Positions 15,802 to 25,836 of a DNA stretch of 64,000 nt are shown here, in pieces. The position numbers were made by a program, and so were the translations under genes. The stretch is taken from positions 20,480 through 84,479 of the forward strand of contig JAQBPR010000191.1 of assembly GCA_028287395.1 (NCBI GenBank), given 5' to 3'. Source of the DNA: Bacilli bacterium (GTDB lineage Bacteria > Bacillota > Bacilli > Paenibacillales > NBRC-103111). The notes beneath the pieces are model-generated. The model saw only the letters and a list, made by a program, of their open reading frames with translations. It did not search any database and was not told the DNA's origin. Position 1 is the stretch's first letter. The number at the start of each line of letters is the position of its first letter.

Positions 15802-18018
15802 ATGGAAAAACAATTGGAACAACAAACTACTTTACAAATATCGGGAATGACCTGTGCGGCTTGCGCAACACGAATTGAAAAAGGGTTAAATAAACTTCCT
15901 GGCGTTAGCAAGGCAAATGTAAATTTTGCTTTAGAGACTGCTCATGTGGAATATGCTGCAGCTGATATATCTATTAATGAAATGACCAAAAAAGTCGAGC
16001 AGCTCGGCTATAAAGCACGGCTTAACGCAGAAAAAGCAAGTGAGGGCGATTATAAACAAAAAGCAATCCGCGATAAGAAATTGCTGCTTCTGTTTTCGGC
16101 GCTTCTTTCCTTTCCGCTGCTCTGGGCGATGGTGAGCCATTTCACGTTTACTTCTTGGATTTATCTACCCGAATTTTTGATGAATCCATGGATCCAACTT
16201 GCGCTGGCTACACCCGTTCAATTCATCATTGGCAGACAATTTTATGTTGGGGCTTATAAAGCGCTTCGCAATAAAAGTGCGAATATGGATGTACTTGTGG
16301 CCCTTGGAACATCCGCCGCGTATTTCTACAGTTTGTATGTAACGCTTCAATGGGCAGGGTCTGAACATGCGCATCATATGCCGGATCTATATTATGAAAC
16401 CAGTGCGATCCTGATCACGTTGATTATTTTAGGGAAATTATTCGAGGCGCTTGCGAAAGGTCGGACCTCTGAAGCCATTAAAAAATTAATGGGCCTTCAA
16501 GCGAAAACGGCACTCGTCATCCGTGACGGTCAAGAAATGAATCTCCCCGTTGAAGAAGTCATTGTAGATGATCTAGTTATCGTAAAGCCCGGTGAAAAAA
16601 TACCTGTCGATGGCGAAGTACTAGAAGGCAGCTCTTCTGTCGATGAATCCATGTTGACCGGTGAAAGCCTTCCTGTGGAGAAAAACATCGGGGATTCGGT
16701 TATTGGCGCCACCGTCAATAAAAACGGCAGCCTGAAAATTAGAGCAACCAAAGTAGGAAAAGAAACAATGCTAGCGCAAATTGTTAAAGTGGTGGAGGAC
16801 GCGCAAGGGTCCAAAGCTCCGATTCAACGAATTGCAGATCGTATATCTGGAATCTTTGTTCCGATTGTAGTAGGCATTGCGATCATAACTTTCCTCTTTT
16901 GGTACTACTGGATTGCCCCAGACGATTTTGCGAATGCCTTAGAAAAAGCCATTGCGGTACTGGTTATTGCTTGTCCTTGTGCACTGGGGCTTGCAACGCC
17001 AACATCGATCATGGCAGGATCCGGTCGCGCTGCTGAATTTGGCATTCTATTTAAAGGCGGAGAACATTTAGAGTCTGTGCATAAAATACAAACCATTGTT
17101 TTAGATAAAACAGGCACAGTTACAAATGGGAAACCGGCGTTAACTGACATCATGCTGCAATCAGTGGATGAAAACGAGGTGCTTCGACTTGTAGGCACCG
17201 CTGAAAAGCAATCCGAACATCCGTTGGCTGAAGCCATTGTGGCGGGTATTATTGAAAAAGGCGTTGCATTAACCGTGACTCAACAATTTGAAGCGATCCC
17301 CGGCTTTGGTATTCGAGCGGTCATCGAGGATAAAGAAGTGCTTGTTGGAACACGCAAGCTGCTTACTCGCGAAGGCATTGATTTTACGAAAGCCAATGAT
17401 GCAATGGTTCAATTTGAATCCGCAGGGAAAACGGCCATGCTCATAGCGATTGATAAAAAATATGTAGGTATGGTTGCAGTAGCTGACACGATTAAAGAAA
17501 CCTCCAAAGAAGCGATTCAGCGTTTAAAGCAAATGGGGTTGGAAGTGATTATGATTACCGGGGATAATGCACGCACTGCACATGCCATTGCCCAGCAAGT
17601 TGGCATCGATCATGTCCTTGCCGAAGTGCTCCCGGAAGGTAAAGCAGATGAAGTGAAAAAGCTGCAAGCAACTGGAAAAAAAGTAGCGATGGTGGGAGAT
17701 GGGATTAACGATGCACCCGCACTTGTAACAGCGGATGTAGGGATTGCCATCGGCACGGGAACCGATATTGCAATGGAAGCAGCGGACGTGACTCTGATGC
17801 GCGGCGACTTAAATGGAATTCCGGATGCCATTTACATGAGTAAGAGAACGATGTCCAATATTAAACAAAATTTGTTTTGGGCGCTTGGGTATAATTCACT
17901 AGGTATTCCCATTGCAGCTGCAGGGTTACTAGCACCTTGGGTTGCCGGTGCCGCGATGGCTTTAAGCTCTGTATCTGTTGTTCTGAATGCACTGCGCTTG
18001 CAGCGAGTGAGGTTATAA
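15802..18018 (+). CDS. copA: Copper-exporting P1B-type ATPase
   Basis: CopA pumps Cu(I) out of the cytoplasm using ATP. The 738-residue protein has one N-terminal metal-binding domain (GMTCAACA, Cys18 and Cys21). The TGES actuator motif is near residue 284, the CPC transmembrane motif at 391-393 and the phosphorylated aspartate D435 in DKTGT. HP in SEHPLAEAI and [10 protein letters not shown] in the hinge follow. All catalytic motifs are intact. Bacillus CopA usually has two metal-binding domains, so the single domain is a mild difference. It is preceded by its own operator-like promoter and followed by a decayed gene. Confidence 0.94.
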   Translation: MEKQLEQQTTLQISGMTCAACATRIEKGLNKLPGVSKANVNFALETAHVEYAAADISINEMTKKVEQLGYKARLNAEKASEGDYKQKAIRDKKLLLLFSALLSFPLLWAMVSHFTFTSWIYLPEFLMNPWIQLALATPVQFIIGRQFYVGAYKALRNKSANMDVLVALGTSAAYFYSLYVTLQWAGSEHAHHMPDLYYETSAILITLIILGKLFEALAKGRTSEAIKKLMGLQAKTALVIRDGQEMNLPVEEVIVDDLVIVKPGEKIPVDGEVLEGSSSVDESMLTGESLPVEKNIGDSVIGATVNKNGSLKIRATKVGKETMLAQIVKVVEDAQGSKAPIQRIADRISGIFVPIVVGIAIITFLFWYYWIAPDDFANALEKAIAVLVIACPCALGLATPTSIMAGSGRAAEFGILFKGGEHLESVHKIQTIVLDKTGTVTNGKPALTDIMLQSVDENEVLRLVGTAEKQSEHPLAEAIVAGIIEKGVALTVTQQFEAIPGFGIRAVIEDKEVLVGTRKLLTREGIDFTKANDAMVQFESAGKTAMLIAIDKKYVGMVAVADTIKETSKEAIQRLKQMGLEVIMITGDNARTAHAIAQQVGIDHVLAEVLPEGKADEVKKLQATGKKVAMVGDGINDAPALVTADVGIAIGTGTDIAMEAADVTLMRGDLNGIPDAIYMSKRTMSNIKQNLFWALGYNSLGIPIAAAGLLAPWVAGAAMALSSVSVVLNALRLQRVRL

Positions 18019-18022
18019 TGGT

Positions 18023-18450
18023 ATGAAAACATGCTTTATAAAGAGAAAAAGTAGCGTTAGCTCTATTATTAGCAACAGTTCTTTTGACTGCGTGTGGAAA
18101 ATCCAGTATGGATCACGGATCAATGAAGGCACCAGAGCAAGGACATCAAATGGGTAACGCAGCAGAATCTCAACAAGCGGATGATGTAAAGGCAACGTTT
18201 AAGCTCTCAACTGAAATGCCACAACCCAACCAAGACACGGCAATTAAAATTGATTTTCAAGACAAGCAAGGTAAAGCGATTGAGAAGTATGATATCAACC
18301 ATGAAAAACAATTGCATCTCATAACCACATTCATCCGGAATATAAGCGTAACGGCGAATTTATGGTGACAACGCAATTTCCAGTCGGTGGGGACAGTTTC
18401 TACATGAGGGAAAGGTATTCATCGTTCCGTTTGTGGTGAAAGTGCCTTAA
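18023..18450 (+). pseudogene. Decayed lipoprotein gene downstream of copA
   Basis: An ATG at 18023 begins MKTCFIKRK. Removing one A from the A-run near 18050 would join it to ALALLLATVLLTACGKSS, a textbook lipoprotein signal. The reading then continues through a Met/His-rich part (MDHGSMK, GHQMGN) and TFKLSTEMPQPNQDTAIKI to HEKQLHLI. After that the frame shifts into HIHPEYKRNGEFMVTTQF, and again into HEGKVFIVPFVVKVP before a TAA. At least two or three frame changes, and probably a small deletion, separate pieces of one former secreted lipoprotein. The Met/His content and position suggest a copper role, but that is inference. Confidence 0.75.
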
Positions 18451-18486
18451 GCCGCCACTTTAAACCAAATATTTTAAAAAAGAACA

Positions 18487-18521
18487 AACATCCCAAACCC
18501 CAGCGGTTTGGGATGTTTTCT
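18487..18521 (+). terminator. Intrinsic terminator after the copper locus
   Basis: CATCCCAAACC pairs perfectly with GGTTTGGGATG across a short loop, followed by TTTTC. Confidence 0.8.
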
Positions 18522-18543
18522 GAACCCATTTCAGATAATATCA

Positions 18544-18597
18544 CACATGCTTATCATAAGATTGCACATCGCAAAGAAATTTGGGCCATTTTATAAT
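18544..18597 (+). promoter_or_regulatory. Shared promoter module, copy A (chemoreceptor gene)
   Basis: This block starts CACATGCTTATCATAA and ends in TATAAT (18592-18597). It aligns without gaps to 24171-24224 in front of the sugar-binding protein gene; I count 41 of 54 identical positions, with the first 28 nearly unchanged. Two CACAT half-sites are 21 bp apart and the second overlaps the poor -35 region, as expected for an AraC-type activator. The adjacent YesN-like regulator is the obvious candidate. The chemoreceptor ATG is about 180 bp downstream. Confidence 0.75.
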
Positions 18598-18778
18598 GAT
18601 ATTATGCAAGTAATCTACCATCAGCATGAATATCTTGGAGCATTCTTGCAAAAAAAACATGTGCTTGTAGAGAGTGCGTTTTTTGAAAATATTTCCAATC
18701 ATCGTTTACAATGACAGCAATTATTATCCTATAGAAATAATACGAGGCAAGTCATAAAATAATTAGGGTGGGAAAACG

Positions 18779-20839
18779 ATGAAAAACGCAAAAGCAGAAT
18801 TTAGTCGCATATTCAATCCGTTTAAGTCAGTTGGAGCTAAGTTGTTTTTGGGATTTATCCTCAGTAATGTAATATTTGTCAGCAGTGTGGGCTTTCTCTC
18901 CTATTCTGCCTCTAAAGGAATTATCAAAGATAAAGTAGCAAGTGCCTCGCAAGAAACGATCAATCAAGCTGGTGAAAAGCTTGATTTACTTTACTTGCAA
19001 TACGAGAAATTCAGCTCAGATTTGGCTTTAGATACGGATGTACAGAAATATTTGGACGATATTCAAGATGAGACTGTAAGTGAGTTTGATAAGATTCAGA
19101 CAAAAACTAAATTATCGGATATCCTTACTCGTAAGACTTTTACAGATAAAAACATTACCAATGTTACTTTTATAGATGGGAATTCCGAAAGTATTGCTTC
19201 AAGCGCACCATTAGTTGGTACCAACGAACTGTTAGGTAGCGTTCTGAAAACTGCTGAAAACGGAAAGGGGAAAAACATTTGGTTGCAAACAACGAATAAA
19301 TCATTTACGGGAACATCTATCTCGCCTATCTTTGGTTTAACCAGACAAGTGAATAGTATTCAGACGGGTACATTGATAGGTACGTTACTTGTTGAAATTA
19401 AAGCGAGTGTACTCTCGAATGAAATTAGCAAAATCAAGCTTGCGGATAGTGGGAAAGTATATGTTATTTCAACAGATAAAACGATTGTCGCTGCTAAAAA
19501 TGAAGCGGAAGTAGGTAAACCCGATTCTATGCAGATTCCTGTAGAAAGTATGACAAAGGATGAGAATTCGCGAAATATAGATTTAGACCAAATAGGCAAC
19601 GTTTTGCTCCAATCACATAAATCCGCAGTAAATGGATGGTTAACTTTTGGAATAACGCCTGTTAATGAATTGATCAACTCTACAAGTAAAATTTTGAAAA
19701 TTACGCTAATCACATTGTTGATAGCCATTGTTTGCGCTATTTTGGTCGGTTATTTTATGGTTCGGTTAATTAGTTTCCCTTTATCTGCATTAAGTAAATT
19801 AATGAAGGAAGGCGAAAAGGGGAATTTAATCGTGCGGGCAAATTTCAAACGAAACGACGAAATGGGTCAACTAGGCACGAGCTTTGATCAGATGATGGGG
19901 CAGATTCAGCTATTGGTTTGCCAAACAAGTGAGTCAGCCGCAGAAGTATTAAACACGGCTAATGAAATCTTAATAGCTTCAAAACTAACCGCACATTCAG
20001 CCAGAGAAATTGCCATAGCCACAGAAGAAATTGCTCAAGGTGCCACGGGCTTGTCCATTGAAGCAGAAAAAGGCGATAGTCAAACGCAAGAAATTAGCAA
20101 CAATATGCAATTGGTCATACACTCCAGCAGAGGGATGAGTGTTTCAGCGGGAGAAGTATTCAAAGCAAGTGAACAAGGCGTTGGCTTTATGGCGGAATTA
20201 ATCAGTAAAACAAATTCTACCGAAAACATGACTCGTTTGATGGCAGATAAAGTGGATCGATTGAAGGAAAGTACGACTTCGATCCGAAAAATTCTGGATG
20301 TTCTCAATGAAATGACAAAACAGACAAACATTTTATCGTTAAATGCGACAATAGAGGCTGCAAGGGCGGGAGCAGCGGGCAGAGGATTTATGGTGGTTGC
20401 CGACGAAATCCGTCGATTAGCGGAGCAATCTAAGCAGTCCATTGCAATTGTCGGGAATATTACGGTACAAATTCAAAATGAGGTGGATCAAACCGTTTCT
20501 GTGTTAACTGCGGCTTATCCGGTCTTTAAAGAACAAGCTGTATCTGTAAAAGAAGCTGAAATCATCTTTGAGCATATACAATCGCATATGGGCAGCTTTG
20601 TAAAAAAACTGGATGATGTGACAGATTCGATCCAGGTATTAGATGATTCGCAAAATATACTCAGACAGGCCATGTCTAATGTTAGCGCTGTTTCGCAGCA
20701 ATCATCTGCTACCTCAGAAGAGGTGGCGTCTTTAAGCGGTGAGCAATTGACCGTAAGTGAGAATCTTGAAATGCTTTCTGAGCGGTTAGGAAGTTTGTCG
20801 CAATCTCTTCAGGAATCACTCAACAAATTTAATTTTTAA
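18779..20839 (+). CDS. Methyl-accepting chemotaxis protein
   Basis: This 686-residue transmembrane chemoreceptor has a first membrane segment at about residues 20-42. An extracellular sensor region of about 260 residues, of the Cache-like size, comes next, with a second membrane segment near residue 310. A HAMP region ([33 protein letters not shown], in part) follows. The cytoplasmic signalling hairpin has its tip in [17 protein letters not shown]. The ligand is not readable, but the gene starts a cluster for sugar uptake and shares its promoter module, so a disaccharide or a binding-protein complex is likely. Start ATG 18779 follows AGGGTGGG. Confidence 0.88.
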   Translation: MKNAKAEFSRIFNPFKSVGAKLFLGFILSNVIFVSSVGFLSYSASKGIIKDKVASASQETINQAGEKLDLLYLQYEKFSSDLALDTDVQKYLDDIQDETVSEFDKIQTKTKLSDILTRKTFTDKNITNVTFIDGNSESIASSAPLVGTNELLGSVLKTAENGKGKNIWLQTTNKSFTGTSISPIFGLTRQVNSIQTGTLIGTLLVEIKASVLSNEISKIKLADSGKVYVISTDKTIVAAKNEAEVGKPDSMQIPVESMTKDENSRNIDLDQIGNVLLQSHKSAVNGWLTFGITPVNELINSTSKILKITLITLLIAIVCAILVGYFMVRLISFPLSALSKLMKEGEKGNLIVRANFKRNDEMGQLGTSFDQMMGQIQLLVCQTSESAAEVLNTANEILIASKLTAHSAREIAIATEEIAQGATGLSIEAEKGDSQTQEISNNMQLVIHSSRGMSVSAGEVFKASEQGVGFMAELISKTNSTENMTRLMADKVDRLKESTTSIRKILDVLNEMTKQTNILSLNATIEAARAGAAGRGFMVVADEIRRLAEQSKQSIAIVGNITVQIQNEVDQTVSVLTAAYPVFKEQAVSVKEAEIIFEHIQSHMGSFVKKLDDVTDSIQVLDDSQNILRQAMSNVSAVSQQSSATSEEVASLSGEQLTVSENLEMLSERLGSLSQSLQESLNKFNF

Positions 20840-20943
20840 CCCTATTTGGAAGATGTTGTGCTAAAATAATAGTGAGAGTAAACGTTCATTTTAGAGACCC
20901 TTGTTACTTTGAATAATCATTGCAGAAAGGGTTGGTTTTAAAT

Positions 20944-22710
20944 ATGTTTAAATGGTTTGTAAAAATGAATTTGATTCAAAAATTAATTGTTTTTTTTATT
21001 TTTCTGATAGTTATGCCTATTTTACTTGTTGATTGGCTTGTTTCGGCAAAGGTAGCAACGATCTCTGAAGATCAAATGGGGAATACTTTATTTCAATTGG
21101 TCAAGACAAGTCATTTAACCTTGGATCGGGATATCACATCTATGGATGGTGTCACAGAGAAATTAATGATTGCGGATGCAACGCAAAAAATGTTTGATTT
21201 GACTCCCTTATCAGAATACGAGAGATTTCAATTATATAAATCGTTAGATTCCTTAATAGCTGCCTACTCCACAAATTACAATTTTTCAATTTTTATGCCC
21301 GAGCTTACAGAACGCTATCCATTTGCGCCAACCTCCGAAGCACAGCAAAAGGGGGTGTTTTATGCGGCTAACATAGCAAATATGGCTTGGTTTCAAGATG
21401 CGATTGAGGCAAGAGGCAGTGGTATTACAAGGACCATTAATCAGCTTGGGTTTAATCCGACTCATCTAAAAACATTAGCTTATCTCCGGAAAATGAATAA
21501 TATCTCAGGTTGGGATTCTTTAATTGGCGTTCTTGTTGTGACGGGTTTAGATTCTTTATTGGAGAAAGATTTGAATTCGCTTAAAATTCCGAAAGACAGT
21601 GTGATCGCGCTTGTGAATAATAATAATGAAATATTGACCAGTGCGTCTCATCTTGAAATAGGGGCAAAATTCGAGCTTCCATCGCCAGTTTCAAATTCGT
21701 TGGAGGGCGTTTACACGGAGAAAGAAAAGGGAAGTTCTTGGTTATATGCATTCCACACAAGCTCAGTTAGCGATACAAAATTACTTTTTAAAATCCCTGT
21801 AAGTTCTATCATCGGCGAGCATTTAGCAGTACGGCAATTGGTTAATTATTTAATGATTGCATACTTTTTGATTTTAATCGTTTTAAGTATTTATTTTTTC
21901 AGATATATTTTAAACCCATTATCCAGACTTGCCAGATTTACTCGTGCCTATGAACCGGGAAGACCTTTAACGATTGAGTATCATTTGGATCGAAAAGATG
22001 AGATTGGTCTATTAAACAACGCATTCATTGATATGACTAAACGTTTAAATCAAACGATTCACGATAAATATGTCTTGGAATTAAAACAAAAAGAAGTGGA
22101 ATTAACCATTCTTCATTCACAGATAAACCCTCATTTGCTTTACAACACACTTGAATCGATCTATTGGCGGACCACCATTGAAGGAAACTCGGAATCAGCC
22201 GAAATGATTCATGATCTTTCGATGTTAATGCGTATTGGGTTGAGCCGCGGTAAAACACTCATTCAAATTTCAGAGGAACTTACCCACGTTGAGGCTTATT
22301 TAAGACTCCAATTAAAAAGATATAATTATTCCTTTAAAATAAATTGGGATATTGAAGAGGATGCTAAATCATTTTTGATTCCCAAAGTGGTCCTGCAGCC
22401 TTTAGCGGAAAATGCGATTATTCATGGCATTCGCAATATGGAGCAAGAAGGGGAATTATGGATAATAATCAAAACTTTCGATGGTAAAGTTGAGATTGTC
22501 GTTGAAGATAACGGTTACAAAGCAGCTGATATGAGCAAATTAAACGCCATTTTGGATGGAAGTGAACGCAATACAGGCTACGGTATCCTAAATGTGAATA
22601 AAAGAATTAAACTTCATTTTGGCAATAGTTTTGGCTTAAGCTATGAAATAAGGCCTGAAGGTGGAACCAAAGCAATGATTATTATACCGGCCACAACGGA
22701 AGAAACTTAA
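20944..22710 (+). CDS. Sensor histidine kinase, YesM-like
   Basis: This membrane kinase of 588 residues has an N-terminal transmembrane segment, a large extracellular sensor region (about residues 40-295), a second membrane segment near residue 305 and a HAMP region. The phospho-acceptor region is SQINPHLLYNTLES (LytS/YesM type). The ATPase domain has an N-box PLAENAIIHGI and a late glycine box GYGILNVNKRI. It should phosphorylate the AraC-type regulator encoded 26 bp downstream. Sugar- or glycan-responsive control is typical for this family. ATG 20944 is chosen; a TTG at 20932 is nearer the AAAGGG site. Confidence 0.88.
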   Translation: MFKWFVKMNLIQKLIVFFIFLIVMPILLVDWLVSAKVATISEDQMGNTLFQLVKTSHLTLDRDITSMDGVTEKLMIADATQKMFDLTPLSEYERFQLYKSLDSLIAAYSTNYNFSIFMPELTERYPFAPTSEAQQKGVFYAANIANMAWFQDAIEARGSGITRTINQLGFNPTHLKTLAYLRKMNNISGWDSLIGVLVVTGLDSLLEKDLNSLKIPKDSVIALVNNNNEILTSASHLEIGAKFELPSPVSNSLEGVYTEKEKGSSWLYAFHTSSVSDTKLLFKIPVSSIIGEHLAVRQLVNYLMIAYFLILIVLSIYFFRYILNPLSRLARFTRAYEPGRPLTIEYHLDRKDEIGLLNNAFIDMTKRLNQTIHDKYVLELKQKEVELTILHSQINPHLLYNTLESIYWRTTIEGNSESAEMIHDLSMLMRIGLSRGKTLIQISEELTHVEAYLRLQLKRYNYSFKINWDIEEDAKSFLIPKVVLQPLAENAIIHGIRNMEQEGELWIIIKTFDGKVEIVVEDNGYKAADMSKLNAILDGSERNTGYGILNVNKRIKLHFGNSFGLSYEIRPEGGTKAMIIIPATTEET

Positions 22711-22735
22711 TTATACTTAGAGTGGGGGAAGCAGA

Positions 22736-24145
22736 TTGTATAACATTTTGGTTGTAGATGATGAACCGATGATTTGTAAAGGTGTGGCTTCCATTCTGCT
22801 TAGTGCTGATATCGCGATTACAGAAATATTTATTGCCCATAACGGATTTGAAGCGCTTGATTTTATTCGTTTGGAAAAGATAGATTTGATTTTAACCGAT
22901 ATTCAAATGGAGCAAATGAATGGAATTGAATTAATTGAAACCATCTTTGTAGAAAATCCAGGTATCCCCATTATTGTTTTATCTGCACATGGGGAATTTG
23001 AATATGCGCAAAAAGCACTAAGGTTTGGGGTTAAGGAATATATCATAAAACCGGTCAATCCTCTAGAACTCATTCAAGTCACAAAAGCACTATTATTAGA
23101 ACGAGAAACGCGATTACGTTCTTTAACGGATGCTACGTTTAATCATAAATTTTCTTTTGAAGACATGGCTACCAATAGAAACTATATCCTCAATGAATTG
23201 GTATCAGAAGGGATCAATGAATCTGAAATCGATGAAATATTTACCTATTTAGGCTATCGTTTCGATGGACCTTATTATTGTATGTTAGTGATTAGACTCG
23301 ATTTAACAAAAGCAGGACTATTTGAAAATGATATTACATCTTTTCGTGACCGAAATCTTTTAAAATATGCCTCGCTGAATGTAATCGAGGAAACGTTAGA
23401 GAAATGGGAAAGCATTGTTTTTTATAGCAGCAGCAATACAATTTCTGTTGTTTTGCAGTTTTCAGAGGAAGAAATGAACAGCTCCACCCGTCTGAATCAA
23501 CAAACTATGATCGCTCAGCTGCTGCATAATCATCTGTTAACCTTTATTAATATGAAAAGCGTCATCGGCATCAGCCGCATTAAAGCGGGAATAAAGAGCT
23601 GGTTGGAAATTTATCAAGAAGCAACTGAAGCGATCCGTTGGAGCGAAATTCATCAAGATCATAACGTTTTCTATATTGAAGATTTCGGAAAACATGGAGA
23701 AGCTCCCTTGAAATGGGGTGGCCGCAATGCCGAACCTATTATAGAAACGCCCGTAAATCAGAGATTGCAAAGTATTGGCCATGTCATATCTAAATTAGAT
23801 GATATGATAGCTAGCCAAATTGATGAGGATAACAATGGCTTTATTCATAGCACCATACAGTACATAGAGAAAAATTTTCGGCAAAAAGGATTGAAATTAC
23901 AAGATATTGCCGATTCTGTATATCTCAGTCCCAATTATTTGAGTTATTTGTTTAAAAAGATCGTAGGAATCAATCTTTGGGATTACGTGACCAAGCTAAG
24001 AATGGAAGAAGGGAAACGGCTCATTCTGACAACAGATAAACGCAGATATGAGATTTCCGATGAGATTGGTTATGAATCTCCGGAGCATTTCAGTAAAATT
24101 TTTAAAAAGCACTTTGGGATCAATCCATCTGAAATTAAAAACTAA
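22736..24145 (+). CDS. Response regulator with AraC-type DNA-binding domain, YesN-like
   Basis: The 469-residue protein has an N-terminal receiver domain (VVDDEPMICKG, phospho-acceptor in LILTDIQMEQMNG, lysine in YIIKPVNP). A middle region of about 230 residues of unknown fold follows, and then two helix-turn-helix motifs at the C terminus (LQDIADSVYLSPNYLSYLFKK and IGYESPEHFSKIFKKHFG, quoted in part). It is translated from TTG 22736, just after the kinase gene. It likely activates the 54-bp module found at 18544 and 24171, the second copy of which begins 26 bp past its own stop. Confidence 0.9.
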   Translation: MYNILVVDDEPMICKGVASILLSADIAITEIFIAHNGFEALDFIRLEKIDLILTDIQMEQMNGIELIETIFVENPGIPIIVLSAHGEFEYAQKALRFGVKEYIIKPVNPLELIQVTKALLLERETRLRSLTDATFNHKFSFEDMATNRNYILNELVSEGINESEIDEIFTYLGYRFDGPYYCMLVIRLDLTKAGLFENDITSFRDRNLLKYASLNVIEETLEKWESIVFYSSSNTISVVLQFSEEEMNSSTRLNQQTMIAQLLHNHLLTFINMKSVIGISRIKAGIKSWLEIYQEATEAIRWSEIHQDHNVFYIEDFGKHGEAPLKWGGRNAEPIIETPVNQRLQSIGHVISKLDDMIASQIDEDNNGFIHSTIQYIEKNFRQKGLKLQDIADSVYLSPNYLSYLFKKIVGINLWDYVTKLRMEEGKRLILTTDKRRYEISDEIGYESPEHFSKIFKKHFGINPSEIKN

Positions 24146-24170
24146 CGTAACGAAATATATAATAATTAAA

Positions 24171-24224
24171 CACATGCTTATCATAATATCGCACATCGTA
24201 ATACAATCGGATGGCTTTTATAAT
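24171..24224 (+). promoter_or_regulatory. Shared promoter module, copy B (sugar ABC operon)
   Basis: This is the second copy of the block described at 18544. It has the same CACATGCTTATCATAA start, the second CACAT half-site 21 bp later, the same 48-bp distance to TATAAT (24219-24224) and no good -35. It lies between the AraC-type regulator gene and the sugar-binding protein gene, about 42 bp upstream of the latter's ATG. Confidence 0.78.
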
Positions 24225-24265
24225 AAAAATGTAGCAAATTTTTATAAATTGAGAGGGGAAAGAAC

Positions 24266-25717
24266 ATGAGAAACGTAAAAGTAAAAGGCTTAATCGTAAG
24301 TTTTCTCGCATTGAGTGTTGTACTGGCAGGTTGTGGAAGTACAGCCAAGACGGGTACGTCTACAGATTCACCATCAGCAACACCAGCAGGAACAACGGCG
24401 GCAACAACCGCAGCAACACCGGTACCGGTACCAGCAGCGAAAGTAAGTATTGAATATTATACTTACCCAGCAGATCAAACCGAAAATAATAAGACGCTTG
24501 ATGCTACTGCCGCAAGATTTATGGCGAAGTATCCAAATGTTACGATGTCAAATAAAAACAATTGGCAATATAGAAATGATGAAATTGCAGTCAAGATGGC
24601 GGCAAATAGTGCGCCAACCGAATTTACCACTTGGGCTACAGAAGGCAAATTATTGTCAGACCGCAAATGGATTGCTGATCTAACCGATTATTTAGCTGCT
24701 TGGCCAAACACTAAAGATTTAAATCAAACGGCTTTGAAACCGTTTGTTATCGGTGGAAAAACATATGCAGTTCCGATTGATGCGTATTCAATGACAATCA
24801 CGGTTAATAAAAAGCTTTTTGCAGCTAAAGGAGTTGCATTGCCGCCATTGGATTGGACCTGGGATGATTTCACGGCAGCAGCGAAAGCAGTTAATGATCC
24901 AGCCAATAATGTTGCAGGATTTATCCCAATGGGTAAAGGAAGCGAAGCAGGATGGAACTGGACGAACTTCTTATATGCAGCAGGTGGAGATGTAGAAACC
25001 GTTGCGGATGGTAAAGTTACCGCAATATTTAACTCAGACGCAGGCGTTAAAGCAATGACATTGTATAAAAATTTAAATGATGCCGGCGTTCTTCCGAAAA
25101 ACTGGGCATTAAATTATACTGATGCACTGAATTGGTTCAACCAAGGTCGTGGCGCGATGGTTATGTGTGGAAGTGGTAATGCTCTGAATGGTGCGATTAA
25201 CCAAGGTGGAATTAAAGCAGATGATTTAGCCATCTATCCGATTCCGTCCATGACTAAAGGTGGAAAACATACTGGAGTACTCGGCGGAAATTATAAGGCT
25301 GTCAATGGAATGGCAACCAAAGATCAACAACAAGCAGCATTCAATTGGGTTACAAACGAATATTTTACAGACACGTATATTGATTCAATCTCCAAACAAA
25401 TTGATGCACAGAAAGCTGACGGTAATAAAACATATGTTCCACAGTTGATTAACTATTGGGATGATAACTCGGAATATGGAAAAAAAGTGCAAGCGATGTT
25501 TGCTAAGCATGACAATGTATATAAATATGCACCTGAATTAAGTGCTTTATTGGATGGAAAAACAGAAGCGACTTATGAGACACAAGCTTATTACGCTGAA
25601 GTAGCCAATGTAATTCAAAAAGTATTTACAACTAAAGGTGTAGATGTGAAAAAACTTTTGGATGATGCAGCGGCTAAAGTACAAAAAGATAAATTCGATA
25701 AAGTTAAGATTAATTAA
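24266..25717 (+). CDS. ABC transporter sugar-binding lipoprotein (family 1 solute-binding)
   Basis: This 483-residue secreted lipoprotein has a signal ending in VLAGCGS and a Thr/Ala/Pro-rich linker (about residues 25-58). The body is of the maltose/multiple-sugar-binding type, with phrases such as AVPIDAYSMTITVNKKLF and WDDFTAAAKAVND. Aromatic residues are plentiful, as expected for a sugar site. It should deliver a di- or oligosaccharide to the two permeases downstream. No ATPase gene is present; a shared MsmX-like ATPase encoded elsewhere is the usual solution. The neighbouring GH65 and beta-phosphoglucomutase genes point to an alpha-glucoside as substrate. Confidence 0.9.
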   Translation: MRNVKVKGLIVSFLALSVVLAGCGSTAKTGTSTDSPSATPAGTTAATTAATPVPVPAAKVSIEYYTYPADQTENNKTLDATAARFMAKYPNVTMSNKNNWQYRNDEIAVKMAANSAPTEFTTWATEGKLLSDRKWIADLTDYLAAWPNTKDLNQTALKPFVIGGKTYAVPIDAYSMTITVNKKLFAAKGVALPPLDWTWDDFTAAAKAVNDPANNVAGFIPMGKGSEAGWNWTNFLYAAGGDVETVADGKVTAIFNSDAGVKAMTLYKNLNDAGVLPKNWALNYTDALNWFNQGRGAMVMCGSGNALNGAINQGGIKADDLAIYPIPSMTKGGKHTGVLGGNYKAVNGMATKDQQQAAFNWVTNEYFTDTYIDSISKQIDAQKADGNKTYVPQLINYWDDNSEYGKKVQAMFAKHDNVYKYAPELSALLDGKTEATYETQAYYAEVANVIQKVFTTKGVDVKKLLDDAAAKVQKDKFDKVKIN

Positions 25718-25740
25718 TAATCCTAGTAATCTGTTGATAG

Positions 25741-25776
25741 ACCCGGGTCTATGCTGAATCCAGTATTAGGCCCGGT
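25741..25776 (+). terminator. Hairpin between binding protein and permease genes
   Basis: CCGGGTCTATGCTG pairs, with one bulge, with CAGTATTAGGCCCGG, followed by TTTCTTTA. It probably stops most transcripts after the binding-protein gene, leaving more of it than of the permeases. Confidence 0.6.
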
Positions 25777-25836
25777 TTCTTTATAAAAAGTACGAATAGT
25801 TGTATTTTAAAAAGACATAGTGGGGAGTGGAAATCC

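Noticed and set aside
18508-18714. A 68-codon open frame in front of the chemoreceptor gene
   Set aside because: It runs across the shared promoter module and its TATAAT, has no ribosome binding site and no recognisable protein pattern, so it is probably a chance frame in the promoter/leader region.
20860-20900. A catabolite-responsive element near AGTAAACGTTCATT
   Set aside because: It has the central ACGT but lacks the paired TG and CA at the required positions of the cre consensus.
24360-24450. Direct repeats of ACA/GCA triplets and GTACCG in the binding-protein gene as a regulatory repeat
   Set aside because: They encode the low-complexity Thr/Ala/Pro linker after the lipobox, common in surface lipoproteins.
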